Numbered from the stretch's first letter, positions 42,180 through 51,885 are shown. The stretch is 64,000 nt of DNA from 40CM-4-68-19 sp036513415 (GCA_036513415.1 DATBZA010000088.1:24651-88650); one strand, 5' to 3'. Numbers and translations are program-made. The notes: generated from the letters alone by a model not told the origin.

Positions 42180-45100
42180 TCGCGAAGGTCATTGCCTGGT
42201 GCGCGAGGAATCGACTCGCCACCCTGCTCCTCCTTGGTCTTGGCACGGGCTGGGGCGTGCTTTCGCTTCGGAGCACCGCCCTCGACGCGATTCCCGACCT
42301 CTCCGACGTTCAGGTGATCATCTTCTCCGAGTGGATGGGCCGTGCGCCGGATCTGGTCGAAGACAACATCACCTATCCAGTCGTCTCCTCGCTGCTCGGT
42401 TCGCCCCGTGTCACAGCCGTGCGCGGGCAATCCATGTTCGGCATGTCCTTCGTGAACGTGGTGTTCGAGGATGGGACCGACCTCTACTGGGCGCGAAGCC
42501 GCGTTCTGGAAAAGCTCTCGAGCATCTCGAACAAGCTGCCGCAGGGGGTCACGCCAGTCCTCGGCCCCGACGCGACCGGAGTCGGGTGGGTCTTCGAATA
42601 CGCGCTCGTCGACAAGACAGGCCACACCACCCTGCAGCAACTGCAGTCCATCCAGGACTGGAGCCTCCGCTACGCGCTGCAGGCAGTGCCGGGCGTCGCC
42701 GAGGTGGCGAGCATCGGCGGGTTCGTCAAGGAGTACCAGGTCAACCTGGATCCCGACCGGCTCGCCGCTCTCAACATCCCGCTCAGTACCGTGGTGAACA
42801 TGGTGCGCATGTCCAACGCGGACGTCGGCGGCCGCGTACTCGAAGTGAGCGGCACCGAGCACTACGTGCGCGGCCGCGGATACGTGAAGTCGCCCAAGGA
42901 CCTGGAGCAAGTCGTGCTCGGCTCCCATCTGGGGACGCCCGTGCTCCTGCGCCACGTCGGCACGGTTCGCATGGGGCCGGCACAACGGCGCGGGCTGGCG
43001 GACCTGGACGGGGAAGGCGAGACGGTCGGCGGCGTGGTGATTGCGCGCTCGGGGACCAATGCCCTCGACGTGATCGACGCCGTCAAGGCTCGCATCGAGG
43101 AGCTCAAGCCGGCGCTCCCACAGGGAACGCAGATCGTTCCAACCTATGACCGCTCGCGCCTGATCCGCGCCAGCATCGATACCCTGCGGCGTACCCTGTT
43201 GGAGGAACTGATCGCCGTCACCGTCGTCATCCTCGCCTTCCTGCTGCACTTCCGCTCCACACTGATACCGGCGCTGCTGTTGCCCATCGCCGTCCTGCTC
43301 GCCTTCATTCCCATGAGGCAGATGGGCCTGACGGCGAACATCATGTCGCTCGGAGGCATCGCCATCGCCATCGGCGCAATGGTCGATGCGGCCATCATCG
43401 TCGTCGAGAACGTGCACAAGCGTCTCGAGGGGTGGGAGCGCGAAGGCAAAAAGGAGGCTCGCGCGGAAGTCGTGTTGCTTGCGCTGCAAGAGGTAGGCCG
43501 GCCCATCTTCTTTTCGTTGCTCGTGATCACGGTGGGCTTCCTCCCGGTGTTCACGCTGGAAGGAACCGAGGGTCGGCTGTTCTCACCGCTCGCCTGGACC
43601 AAGACCTTCTCGATGGCTTCCGCGGCGGTGCTCTCCATCACGCTCGTTCCGGCGATTGCCGCGACCTTCATCCGGGGAAAGATCCGGGATGAGGATCACA
43701 ATCCCATCAGCCGCATGCTCGGGCGGCTGTACGACCCGGTCTGCCGCTTCGCGCTGCGCTTCCGTTGGCCCGTCATCGGCGGCGCCGTCGTGCTCATGGC
43801 TGCGACGGTACCCATCGTGAAGCTGCTCGGAAGCGAGTTCATGCCGCCGCTCAACGAAGGGACCTTGCTCTACATGCCGACCAGCGTTCCGGGCATGAGC
43901 GACGCGACCGCGCGCGACGTGCTCCAGCGAATGGACCAGGTGCTGCGCCAGTTCCCAGAGGTAGCGCGCGTCTTCGGCAAGGCCGGACGCTTCGACACGC
44001 CCACCGATCCGGCGCCGCTCTCGATGTTCGAGACGGTCATCGAGCTGAAGCCTCCCGAGGAGTGGCCCAAAGGGGAGGATTGGGATGCGCTCCTGCGCAA
44101 GCTCGACGGAGCCATGCAATTCGCGGGCATGCCCAACGTGTGGTGGATGCCCATCCAGACACGGACCGAGATGCTTGCGACTGGCGTGCGAAGCCCGCTC
44201 GGCGTGCTGGTGCTGGGGTCCGACACCAAGGTCATCGACCGCATCGGCGCGGAAATCGAGGCGGCCCTGCGCGACGTCCCCGGCACGCGCAGCGCATTCT
44301 CCGAGCGGATCGGCGGTGGATATTTTCTCGATTTCGACGTCGATCGCGATCACGCGGCGCGCTTCGGCCTGAACGTGGGCGATGTCGAGGATGCAGTAGA
44401 GACGGCCATCGGCGGGCTCACCGTATCCACTACCGTCGAGGGGCGCGAGCGGTACCCCGTGACGGTGCGTTACGCGCGCGACTTCCGCTCCGACCTGCAG
44501 GCGCTAGGGCGGGTACGCGTGGCGACCATGGACGGCGCGTACGTCGCGTTGGGTCAGGTTGCCAACCTCAAGCTGCGCACCGGGCCGTCGATGCTCCGCG
44601 ACGAGAACGGCCAGCTCGCTGGCTACGTCTTCGTCGACACTGCCCGGCCGATCGGCGACTACGTCCGTGACGCAAAGAGAGCCGTCGCCGAGAAGGTCAG
44701 TCTGCCTCCCGGCTACCGCCTCGACTGGGCGGGCCAATATCGCTACCTCGAGCACGCCAAGGCGCGACTCGCCATCGTCGTGCCGGTCACGCTGTTCATC
44801 ATCTTCCTTCTGCTGTTCTTCAACTCCCGCAGCACGGTGGAAGCGCTGATGGTGATGCTCGCAGTGCCCTTCTCGCTCGTCGGCGCGTTCTGGCTGCTCT
44901 GGCTGCTTGGCTACAACATCTCTGTCGCGGTCTGGGTGGGCCTGATCGCGCTCGCCGGTCTCGATGCCGAGACAGGCATCGTGATGCTGCTCTACCTCGA
45001 TCTGGCCTGGAACGAGCGCAAACCCGCCACGGCCGATCAAGCACGGGAGGCCGTCGTGCACGGTGCCGTGAAGCGCATCCGCCCGAAGATGATGACCGTC

Positions 45101-45286
45101 GCCACCATCCTCGTCGGCCTGGTGCCCATCCTCTGGTCGCAGGGCACAGGTGCGGACGTGATGAAGCGCATCGCCGCCCCGATGGTAGGGGGGGTCGTCA
45201 CTTCCGCGTTGTTGGAGCTCATCGTCTACCCAGCGCTGTACCTGATCTGGAAGGGACGGGGCCTTCCACAGGGAGCCGCGAGATAA
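42164..45286 (+). CDS. Heavy-metal efflux RND transporter, CusA/CzcA family
   Basis: A 1040-residue HME-type RND proton antiporter. Typical features are STALDAIPDLSDVQVIIFSE and VEDNITYPVVSSLLG near the N-terminus, the membrane-4 region GGIAIAIGAMVDAAIIVVENVH with its proton-relay Asp, and the C-terminal LAGLDAETGIVMLLYLDLAW and RIRPKMMTVATILVGLVPI. The family pumps Cu(I)/Ag(I) or Zn/Co/Cd from the periplasm. Monovalent metal is favoured by the Met residues of the adaptor but not proven. Last gene of the operon. Confidence 0.96.
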   Translation: MEQSVIAKVIAWCARNRLATLLLLGLGTGWGVLSLRSTALDAIPDLSDVQVIIFSEWMGRAPDLVEDNITYPVVSSLLGSPRVTAVRGQSMFGMSFVNVVFEDGTDLYWARSRVLEKLSSISNKLPQGVTPVLGPDATGVGWVFEYALVDKTGHTTLQQLQSIQDWSLRYALQAVPGVAEVASIGGFVKEYQVNLDPDRLAALNIPLSTVVNMVRMSNADVGGRVLEVSGTEHYVRGRGYVKSPKDLEQVVLGSHLGTPVLLRHVGTVRMGPAQRRGLADLDGEGETVGGVVIARSGTNALDVIDAVKARIEELKPALPQGTQIVPTYDRSRLIRASIDTLRRTLLEELIAVTVVILAFLLHFRSTLIPALLLPIAVLLAFIPMRQMGLTANIMSLGGIAIAIGAMVDAAIIVVENVHKRLEGWEREGKKEARAEVVLLALQEVGRPIFFSLLVITVGFLPVFTLEGTEGRLFSPLAWTKTFSMASAAVLSITLVPAIAATFIRGKIRDEDHNPISRMLGRLYDPVCRFALRFRWPVIGGAVVLMAATVPIVKLLGSEFMPPLNEGTLLYMPTSVPGMSDATARDVLQRMDQVLRQFPEVARVFGKAGRFDTPTDPAPLSMFETVIELKPPEEWPKGEDWDALLRKLDGAMQFAGMPNVWWMPIQTRTEMLATGVRSPLGVLVLGSDTKVIDRIGAEIEAALRDVPGTRSAFSERIGGGYFLDFDVDRDHAARFGLNVGDVEDAVETAIGGLTVSTTVEGRERYPVTVRYARDFRSDLQALGRVRVATMDGAYVALGQVANLKLRTGPSMLRDENGQLAGYVFVDTARPIGDYVRDAKRAVAEKVSLPPGYRLDWAGQYRYLEHAKARLAIVVPVTLFIIFLLLFFNSRSTVEALMVMLAVPFSLVGAFWLLWLLGYNISVAVWVGLIALAGLDAETGIVMLLYLDLAWNERKPATADQAREAVVHGAVKRIRPKMMTVATILVGLVPILWSQGTGADVMKRIAAPMVGGVVTSALLELIVYPALYLIWKGRGLPQGAAR

Positions 45287-45327
45287 GGGATGGTGTCTTC
45301 CCAGGTCGACCGCCTGCGCCGAGGCAA

Positions 45328-45531
45328 TCACTTTCCCTTTGAGCCGAGCGCGACCGCCGCCTTGGCCCTGTGGAAATAGGCCGCTTTCAGCTGTTCCTTC
45401 TTGTCGAGAAGCGCATCGAGCTCCGCCTGCGGCTTGCCGTCCTTCACGGCCTTTTCGTACTCGTCCTCGGCAGCGCGCCATTGCTGGCGCACCCTCTCCG
45501 CCTCGGCCATCAGCTCCCACGCATCCGCCAT
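45328..45531 (-). CDS. Small charged helical protein of unknown function
   Basis: A 67-residue protein made almost entirely of charged amphipathic helix (ELMAEAERVRQQWRAAEDEY, ALLDKKEQLKAAYFHRAKAA), probably a helical hairpin or coiled coil. The ribosome site is weak. It sits tail to tail with the metal RND operon. Confidence 0.5.
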   Translation of the reverse strand: MADAWELMAEAERVRQQWRAAEDEYEKAVKDGKPQAELDALLDKKEQLKAAYFHRAKAAVALGSKGK

Positions 45532-45678
45532 CGGGGACTTGTTCTACCCGCAACTGGCACCGACCGCATCCCTTGGAAACCAACCCGGCTGTGGGGGGAG
45601 CGAGTCTTCTGCCAGCCTTGCCAACTGCGCGATGAGCGGCTCACCATCGGGTGGGCACGAAGCGGGGAAAGGCTCACG

Positions 45679-48600
45679 ATGGAGACCAGGGTGGTTGGGA
45701 TGCTCAACCTTCTCGTCGCACTGAGCGCGGCCGCGCAGCCTGCGACGACCACCGCTCCAGCCACAGCGGACCGACAGGAAATTCCCCTCACGTTGATCCT
45801 CAGTGGCGGCGTGAGCCTGGGCTCGTACGAGGCAGGGCTGAGCTGGGCAGTCACCCGCATCACCCAGGTCGGGCCAGGTCAGGCGGCCGATCCACGTTCT
45901 GGGCGCGTGCGGCTGGTGGCGGTCACCGGGGCGTCGGCCGGCAGCCTCAACGCCGTGCTCAGCGCGGCATTGTGGTGCGCAGATCCAGCCTTCAACACGG
46001 ACACCTCCGTCGACGACAACCCGCTGCGCAACACCTGGATCCCGATCGGACTGGACCGGCTTCTTCCCGACGTCGCTGCCCAATACCAGGAGGGCGATGG
46101 CTTGTTGTCGAGCCGACCTCTCGTAGAAGCGTTCGATCGGTTGCGAGACGATCTGCTCTCAGGGACGGACCGGAAGCGCTTCAGGCCTGGCTGCCGGCTG
46201 CCCATCGGCATCACCGTGACGCGGAGCCAGGCGGAGGAGCAGCAAGTGGCCGGGCTGACCGTGCGCACGCAGCGCTTCGTGCTGCCATGGCTTCTGGAAG
46301 TGACGCCGGAGGGACGGCCACGCTTCGTCTCCTTGCGGCTCGCCGAGGTGCGCGATCTGGAGGATGACGTCCTCACCCTGGCCGGCTCTGCGGAACCGGG
46401 CGGCGTGCAGGCGTTGCCCTTTGAGCAGGTGGCACAGGGCCTGCTCGCCTCTGCCGCCTTCCCCGCCGCCTTCAGCCCGCGGGTGCTCTGCGACTGCAGC
46501 TCCCGCTGTCCCGCCGCTCACCAGGTTACGTCCGGCAGCTGCCCGGGGCCCTCCGCTCCCATCGACGGTCTGAGGTGCCCGGCGCGCTCTGCGCGCGGCG
46601 AGCCACTCACCTTGTGCAGTCGCCACTACGTCGACGGCGGTATCTTCGACAATGCGCCGGTGGGACTCGCGATCGACCTCACCGAGTCCACTTACCGCGC
46701 CGCCCTGCTTCAGCCTGTCAACTACCTCTTTGTCGACCCGGACCTGCGCCGCCTGTCTCCAGCGGGGGGCACGGCCCCTCAGGCCCGCCCCCGCGCGGCC
46801 GGACTGGAGCGGGTCCTCCGGCTCCTCGGTGAGCTCGCCGCCACCGGCCGCAGCTCGGACCTTTCGCGAACCGTCCGCGCAAGCGGGTGGAACCGCACGA
46901 CGAGCCGCCTCTTGTACCGGACCGTCGCGGCGCTAGTGCCCTTCTTCTCCCTCAACCAGCAACTCGGGGCACTCGCGACCGGGGCGGCGTTTCCGCCGGT
47001 GCCGGAGGAGCCGAGAATCATTCCGACACCGGGTCTGCGCGCAGCGGGCGGTCGCCTGCTCCTGCACTGTCTCGCAGGGATGCTCGACGCCACGCCTCGA
47101 GCGCGAGAACGCCTGGGCGCGTGCGCCAAGGAAATCCGGATCCTGTTCGCCAATCCGGGCGCAACCCCCGAGCAGGCGCCCCTTTCCGACGATGAGGTGG
47201 TCCGGCTGGCGCAGCTCATCGCGTCGGGCGCGGACGAGGGACTGTCCGACCTGGCGCGCTCCGACGCGGTGGAAAAGAGCATCCTTGCCGATCAGCAACT
47301 CTTCATCGACAGGCTGACGCTCGGCGCGGCTACCATCTTCATCCTCGCGGAGGAATTGCCGCGGGTCGTTCGCGGACCCCTGCCGGAGGCCAGGCTGCGT
47401 CAGCTGCGCGACTCCTTGCTGCGGACGGCGCCCATTGCAGAAGCCTTGGGCGCTGTCACCGCCGGCACCGCGAACGTCCTTCTCCTCCGGCAGCTTACGC
47501 GGCTCGAGGCCACGCCGGGGCTGCAAGCAGTGGTTGCCCGCACGCGAGAGGTCCTCGCAAACGTGCCGCGCGGGGACGTCTTCACGACCAGCGACCTGCG
47601 TCCTCTGCTCGACGAATTTGCACGTACGCCCGATGCCCCCGCGGCCGCCGTCCACGTGGCGCAGGGGCTTGCGCAGCTCGGCCCCGCGATTCACGCCGCG
47701 ATCAATCGGACGAACGGCCTCCGCAGGGATGCGGGGGCGCTCGCGCAATCGCGGGGTGGCGAGCGCGCCCTGGTCGTCTCCACTCGCTTCGCACCCATCG
47801 TTGGCTCGCAGCTGGTCAACTTCGGCGCCTTCCTCGACGTTCCGCTCCGCGAGTTCGACTACTACGCAGGCGTCTACGACGCGTCGCACGCCTTTGCGGC
47901 CTTCCTTTGCGGCGCTTCCGTTCTTCCCGGAATGACCGCCTCGGTGCGCCGCAAGGACAAGCCGGATGAGCTGGACCTTGCAGCGCCAGAGACCCAGCGT
48001 TGCCTCGGCGAGGCCCTCCATGTGGTGGCCGCGAGTCTTGACCTGCAGCGCTCGGCGCGGGCGACGCTGGTGCTGCGTGCGCTTGCCAGGGTGGAGCTCG
48101 CTGCCTCCCTCGACAGCAGCGCCCTCGCCGAAGAGTTGCTCCGCGAGCCGGGGTGGCGATGGCTCGAGGACGGCGCGCCGCCACGCACGGAGGACGCGAG
48201 CCTGGGAGCCGTCGCAGGAGCGCTGCTGTCCGCGCGCGCTGCCTGCTCAGAGCAGTCGCGCGAAGCGCTCTGCGTGCGAGACCTGAACTTCCTGGAGTTC
48301 ATCCAGGCGCTACGGGAGCGCGGTTACCGGCCTGTGGAGCACAACATGCAGGCCGCTCTGACGGAGCCGGCTGCCTGGGGGCGCCGCATGGTGCGCAAGG
48401 CCCTGGACCGCTCCGTCGACGGGGAGCGTGCGGCGTCAGACGACGGCCCCCTCAAAGGGACGATTCAGCGGGCGCTCGGGGTTGGGGAGTTGTGGTTGCG
48501 GGGCTTCACTCCGGGAGCCACCTATCCTCGTCTCGATCTGGATCCCTCCAGCATTCCCGGGGAGTCGCTGGCGCAGCACGATCCTGGTCGGCGTCTTCTC

Positions 48601-49002
48601 GCCCACTTGATTCCCTACCGCATCGGGCTCGACGTACACGAAGCCGGAATCTCGCTGTCCTGGGTCGAGCCCGCACTGCGGCTGTCGCGGCAGGTGTCGC
48701 TGATGTCAGAGGTGTCGCCCATCGACTACGAAGGCAACCAGGGGCGGATCTCCTCGACGATCGGGCTGCTGCCGACGGTCCACGTGCTGGGCACTTCGTT
48801 CAGTGCGGGGCCGCGGCTTTCGGTCTATTGGGCCGACGGAAGGCTGGCGGCCGGCGCCGAGGTGCGGGTGGGTTTCCTGCAGGACAGGCTGGCGCTCGGA
48901 CTGGGAGCGCGCGATTTTCCCCTGCACGGTCGGAATGTCTTCATCCTGGTTTCGCTCGCGGACCTCAACGGCGCCGCCTACTGGCTCGGGCTTGGGCGCT
49001 GA
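45679..49002 (+). CDS. Very long patatin-like phospholipase with C-terminal beta-rich domain
   Basis: The 1107-residue protein has an N-terminal hydrophobic export signal (MLNLLVALSAAAQ) and a patatin domain at about 35-360: oxyanion loop LSGGVSLGSYEAG (41-53), nucleophile S86 in GASAGSLNAV, and catalytic Asp near 319 in YVDGGIFDNAPVG. It acts as a lipid acyl hydrolase by family. A long helical middle follows, and the last 150 residues look like beta strands of a membrane barrel (LSRQVSLMSEVSP, FSAGPRLSVYW, GAEVRVGFLQDRLALGLG). Ordinary bacterial patatins have 300-700 residues. Confidence 0.85.
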   Translation: METRVVGMLNLLVALSAAAQPATTTAPATADRQEIPLTLILSGGVSLGSYEAGLSWAVTRITQVGPGQAADPRSGRVRLVAVTGASAGSLNAVLSAALWCADPAFNTDTSVDDNPLRNTWIPIGLDRLLPDVAAQYQEGDGLLSSRPLVEAFDRLRDDLLSGTDRKRFRPGCRLPIGITVTRSQAEEQQVAGLTVRTQRFVLPWLLEVTPEGRPRFVSLRLAEVRDLEDDVLTLAGSAEPGGVQALPFEQVAQGLLASAAFPAAFSPRVLCDCSSRCPAAHQVTSGSCPGPSAPIDGLRCPARSARGEPLTLCSRHYVDGGIFDNAPVGLAIDLTESTYRAALLQPVNYLFVDPDLRRLSPAGGTAPQARPRAAGLERVLRLLGELAATGRSSDLSRTVRASGWNRTTSRLLYRTVAALVPFFSLNQQLGALATGAAFPPVPEEPRIIPTPGLRAAGGRLLLHCLAGMLDATPRARERLGACAKEIRILFANPGATPEQAPLSDDEVVRLAQLIASGADEGLSDLARSDAVEKSILADQQLFIDRLTLGAATIFILAEELPRVVRGPLPEARLRQLRDSLLRTAPIAEALGAVTAGTANVLLLRQLTRLEATPGLQAVVARTREVLANVPRGDVFTTSDLRPLLDEFARTPDAPAAAVHVAQGLAQLGPAIHAAINRTNGLRRDAGALAQSRGGERALVVSTRFAPIVGSQLVNFGAFLDVPLREFDYYAGVYDASHAFAAFLCGASVLPGMTASVRRKDKPDELDLAAPETQRCLGEALHVVAASLDLQRSARATLVLRALARVELAASLDSSALAEELLREPGWRWLEDGAPPRTEDASLGAVAGALLSARAACSEQSREALCVRDLNFLEFIQALRERGYRPVEHNMQAALTEPAAWGRRMVRKALDRSVDGERAASDDGPLKGTIQRALGVGELWLRGFTPGATYPRLDLDPSSIPGESLAQHDPGRRLLAHLIPYRIGLDVHEAGISLSWVEPALRLSRQVSLMSEVSPIDYEGNQGRISSTIGLLPTVHVLGTSFSAGPRLSVYWADGRLAAGAEVRVGFLQDRLALGLGARDFPLHGRNVFILVSLADLNGAAYWLGLGR

Positions 49003-49105
49003 CAGGAGAGGCTGTCGCGAACGCGAGGACCTGGGGCCGTTCTTCAAGCCGCCAGCAGGGCCTGCCGTCGGCGCGCGGCAACGAGGCTGATCGCCGTGTG
49101 GAAGC

Positions 49106-49366
49106 AAGCTGGATGGTAAGGTCGCCGTCGTCACCGGCGGGAGCAGCGGCATTGGCTTGGCGACCGCAAAGCGGCTCGTCGCGGATGGCGCCTACGTCTT
49201 CATCACCGGCCGCCGCAAGAGGGAGCTCGACGCCGCCGCCGAGCAGATTGGCCGCAACGTCACGGCTGTCCAGGGCGACGTCTCGAACCTGGCAGACTCT
49301 TCACGGTCCAGAAGGCGCTGCCGCTCCTCCGTGACGGCGCGTCCATCATCCTCACCTCGCCCGATG
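49106..49366 (+). pseudogene. Short-chain dehydrogenase remnant with internal deletion
   Basis: The frame reads KLDGKVAVVTGGSSGIGLAT, the NAD(P)-binding N-terminus of a classical SDR, then FITGRRKRELDAAAEQIGRN and VQGDVSNLAD. At about 49300 it jumps into another frame reading LFTVQKALPLLRDGASIIL, which is the middle of the same family, so some 35-40 residues with a frame change are missing between. The active-site YxxxK and the C-terminus are gone, cut off at the superoxide dismutase gene. A start codon is also lacking. Confidence 0.8.
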
Positions 49367-49369
49367 GAT

Positions 49370-50083
49370 CTACGAAGCGTGTCCCCATGCCCGGAAGCGG
49401 CGGTCGACCTCGGGCCAATTGATGTTCTTGAAAAACGCGTCGATGTAATCCTTCGCCGAGGCCCCGTAGTCGATCGCATACGCGTGCTCGTACATGTCCA
49501 TCACCAGGAGCGGCGCGCCGAAGGCCAGCGCATTGGTGTGGTCACCAGCCCAGTAGGTGCGCGCGCCCTGCGCGTGGAAGTCCCAGTCGAGGATCGCCCA
49601 GCCGCTGCCGCCGCCCAGGGAGTTGCCGAGGGCGCGAAACAGCTCCTCCCAGCGCGCATGCGAGCCGAAGGCTTGCACCAGCGCCCTCTCGGTCGCCGAC
49701 CCGACACCATGGCCGTCGCCGCCCAGATTCGCGAAGTACATCTCGTGCAGGATCATCGAGTTCGTGAACTTGAGCTTGGCCGCCTCCAGGCCCGAGATGG
49801 TGAAGCCGGGCGTGTCGGGCGTGACCTGCGCCAGCGCCTCCTCGACCTTGTTGAGGTTCTTGACCGCGCCGGCGTAGTTGTTGTCGTGGTGCGAGACGAT
49901 CAGTTTTTCCGAGATCCCCGTCAGCTTCTTGGGATCGAACGGCAGCGGCTTGGGCACGTGCTTGCCGAGGAACGCGTCGCCACGCGGGGGGGTGGTGGTG
50001 CCGCCGGCCTTGTCCGCCGGCTGTGCGACCGCCGCGCCACCGAGAACCAGACTGCCCACCAGGATTTCGCGTCGAGTCGTCAT
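49370..50083 (-). CDS. Exported Fe/Mn superoxide dismutase
   Basis: A 237-residue protein with a twin-arginine-like N-terminus (MTTRREILVGSLVLGGAAVA), so a periplasmic enzyme is likely. Metal-ligand regions of the Fe/Mn family are recognisable: SHHDNNYAGAVKNLN, MILHEMYFANLGG, the WAILDWDF strand and VMDMYEHAYAIDYGASAKDY, where Asp and His bind metal. It dismutates superoxide to peroxide and oxygen. The start at 50083 was chosen for the export signal. Confidence 0.88.
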   Translation of the reverse strand: MTTRREILVGSLVLGGAAVAQPADKAGGTTTPPRGDAFLGKHVPKPLPFDPKKLTGISEKLIVSHHDNNYAGAVKNLNKVEEALAQVTPDTPGFTISGLEAAKLKFTNSMILHEMYFANLGGDGHGVGSATERALVQAFGSHARWEELFRALGNSLGGGSGWAILDWDFHAQGARTYWAGDHTNALAFGAPLLVMDMYEHAYAIDYGASAKDYIDAFFKNINWPEVDRRFRAWGHAS

Positions 50084-50110
50084 GGCCCTGCTTGTAAGCA
50101 AGCGACCGGC

Positions 50111-50260
50111 TTACCTCAACCAGACCAGCTCGAGGAAGGTCGTTCGCCGCCCCGCCAGAAGCGCTTTGCAGCAGTTCAGCCATGTCCGCAGCCCGAAGCC
50201 AGCGACGATGGTCGGCGAGTGCAACAGCACGTCCTTCGTCGTGACGACCCCCGCGATCAT
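50111..50260 (-). CDS. 49-residue protein of unknown function
   Basis: ATG 50260 follows a strong AGGAGG site and opens 49 codons that end 27 bases before the superoxide dismutase start. The peptide (VLLHSPTIVAGFGLRTWLNC, TTFLELVWLR) has two hydrophobic stretches and a CC pair. It may be co-transcribed with the dismutase gene. No family recognised. Confidence 0.5.
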   Translation of the reverse strand: MIAGVVTTKDVLLHSPTIVAGFGLRTWLNCCKALLAGRRTTFLELVWLR

Positions 50261-50403
50261 GGCCACCCTCCTTGCGGGGATTGCAAAGCAGGAGGCGTGC
50301 CAGTCCTGGATCACTCGAGCGCAGCGTCAAAAGGCGCCTCTCCCGGCAAAATCTTGTCAGGAACTGCTCGGTTTTCGGACAGCGGGGGCCATGCCGCGAG
50401 CCG

Positions 50404-51885
50404 TCATGCACGGCTGGGCGCGCCCAGGTGGACGAAGAGGTCCCGGGCGCGAGGCCGCGAGGCGCTGGGCGCCTCCGGCGGGCGCATCGAGTACCGGAGC
50501 GGCTTGAAGTGGTCTGAGTACTGCCGGTCGCGGGAATAGACGCTCCCGAATTTCCACAGCATCCGGATGAAATTGGTCTGGCCGCGCAGCGCCAGGCGGA
50601 AGGCGAGACCCGCGGTGTCGCGGAGCGCGGCAAGACCGAGGTGCTTGCGGTTCAGCACGGACTGGGTCTTGACCAGCTCCTCGTAGAAGCGCGCGAGCGG
50701 CAGTCGAGTGGGGAGAACGGCGTGCTGCACGTCGAAGAGTCGGTAGTCGAGCGTGGTGAGGCGCCGCGACTCCGTGTGCCAGATCTCGGTGCCGGGATAG
50801 GGCGTGGCGACGGTGAAGTGCACGATCTCGGGAACGGTCAGCGCCCAATCGCGCACGACCGCGAACTGCCGCTCGTCCCAGCTCGGATCGGCGATGATGT
50901 TCACGGCGACGGTGAAGCCGATTTCGCGCGCGATTTCGAGAGCGCGGAGGTTCTCGTTCGGGGTGATGCGCTTGCGATGAAGCTTGAGGCTCTCCTCGTC
51001 GAGCGCCTCCAGGCCGAGGAACATGTAGCGGAGCCCCAGGCGGCGCCAGTACTGGAAGACCTCGCGATTGCGCACCAGCACGTCGCAACGGGTCTCCAGG
51101 TAGTATTGCTTGCGAACGCGAAGGCGCTCCAGCTCGCGGCCCACCGCGAGACCATGCTCGGGATGCACGAAGGCGACGTCATCGACCAGGAAGACGTTGG
51201 GCTCGGCGATGCGCGCGATGTCCTCCGCCGCTGCCTCCGGCGAGGTCTTCCGGTAACTGCGGCCGTAGAAAGTCCAGGCGCTGCAGAAGGAGCAGTCCCA
51301 GGGGCAGCCGCGGGAAAGCTCGGCCGAGGCGCAGGGATCCAGCACGCCGATGAAGTATCTGCGCCGGCGGCGCGCCAGATCGCGCGCAGGCGGGAACCGG
51401 TCGAGATCGTCATGCATCAGAGGGGAAGGTCCTGCTCCGTCGGCAGTGACGACGCCGGGCAACGTGGAGAGGCGCGCGTCGCCGATCGCCTCCAGCAACC
51501 GCGGCGCGATCAGCTCACCCTCGCCTCGCACCACGCAGTCGATGGCGCCGCGCGCGTGCTCCACTACCTCGGCGGCGATGAACGACACGCTATGGCCGCC
51601 CGCGAAGAGGAAGCAGCCGGGCAATCGCCGGCGGGTAGCGATCGCCAGGTCGATCACTTCCGGCACGTTGGCGAGGTAGTTGACCGAGAACCCGATGGCC
51701 TCAGGCCGGAACGTCTCCAACTCGCGCCAGTAGTCTCTATGCGTGAAACTCTGGAGATCCAGCAGCCGCACCTCGTGCCCGGCTTCCCTGATCGAGGTCG
51801 CGACACACTCCAGGCCGAGGGGCTCGAGCCGCAGGTAGATCTCCGAGTACATGAGAGCGCTGGGATGGACGAGCAGGACGCGCAT
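50404..51885 (-). CDS. hpnR: B12-binding radical SAM protein, hopanoid C-3 methylase HpnR-like
   Basis: The 493-residue protein starts MRVLLVHPSALMYSEIYLRL, a B12-binding domain (about 1-130), followed by a radical SAM domain with the iron-sulfur triad C194, C198 and C201 in RGCPWDCSFCSAWTFYGRSY. Stretches such as YFIGVLDPCAS, VATPYPGTEIWHTESRRLTT and LNRKHLGLAAL match my memory of HpnR, which methylates hopanoids at C-3 using SAM and cobalamin. ATG 51885 has a GGAGGT site. No squalene-hopene cyclase or other hpn gene is in the window, so another substrate is possible. Confidence 0.75.
   Translation of the reverse strand: MRVLLVHPSALMYSEIYLRLEPLGLECVATSIREAGHEVRLLDLQSFTHRDYWRELETFRPEAIGFSVNYLANVPEVIDLAIATRRRLPGCFLFAGGHSVSFIAAEVVEHARGAIDCVVRGEGELIAPRLLEAIGDARLSTLPGVVTADGAGPSPLMHDDLDRFPPARDLARRRRRYFIGVLDPCASAELSRGCPWDCSFCSAWTFYGRSYRKTSPEAAAEDIARIAEPNVFLVDDVAFVHPEHGLAVGRELERLRVRKQYYLETRCDVLVRNREVFQYWRRLGLRYMFLGLEALDEESLKLHRKRITPNENLRALEIAREIGFTVAVNIIADPSWDERQFAVVRDWALTVPEIVHFTVATPYPGTEIWHTESRRLTTLDYRLFDVQHAVLPTRLPLARFYEELVKTQSVLNRKHLGLAALRDTAGLAFRLALRGQTNFIRMLWKFGSVYSRDRQYSDHFKPLRYSMRPPEAPSASRPRARDLFVHLGAPSRA

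Noticed and set aside
44738..44757. A third copy of the CAATATCGC palindrome core
   Set aside because: It lies inside the CusA-like coding sequence (GQYRYLE codons), lacks the flanking arms and is best explained by codon use.
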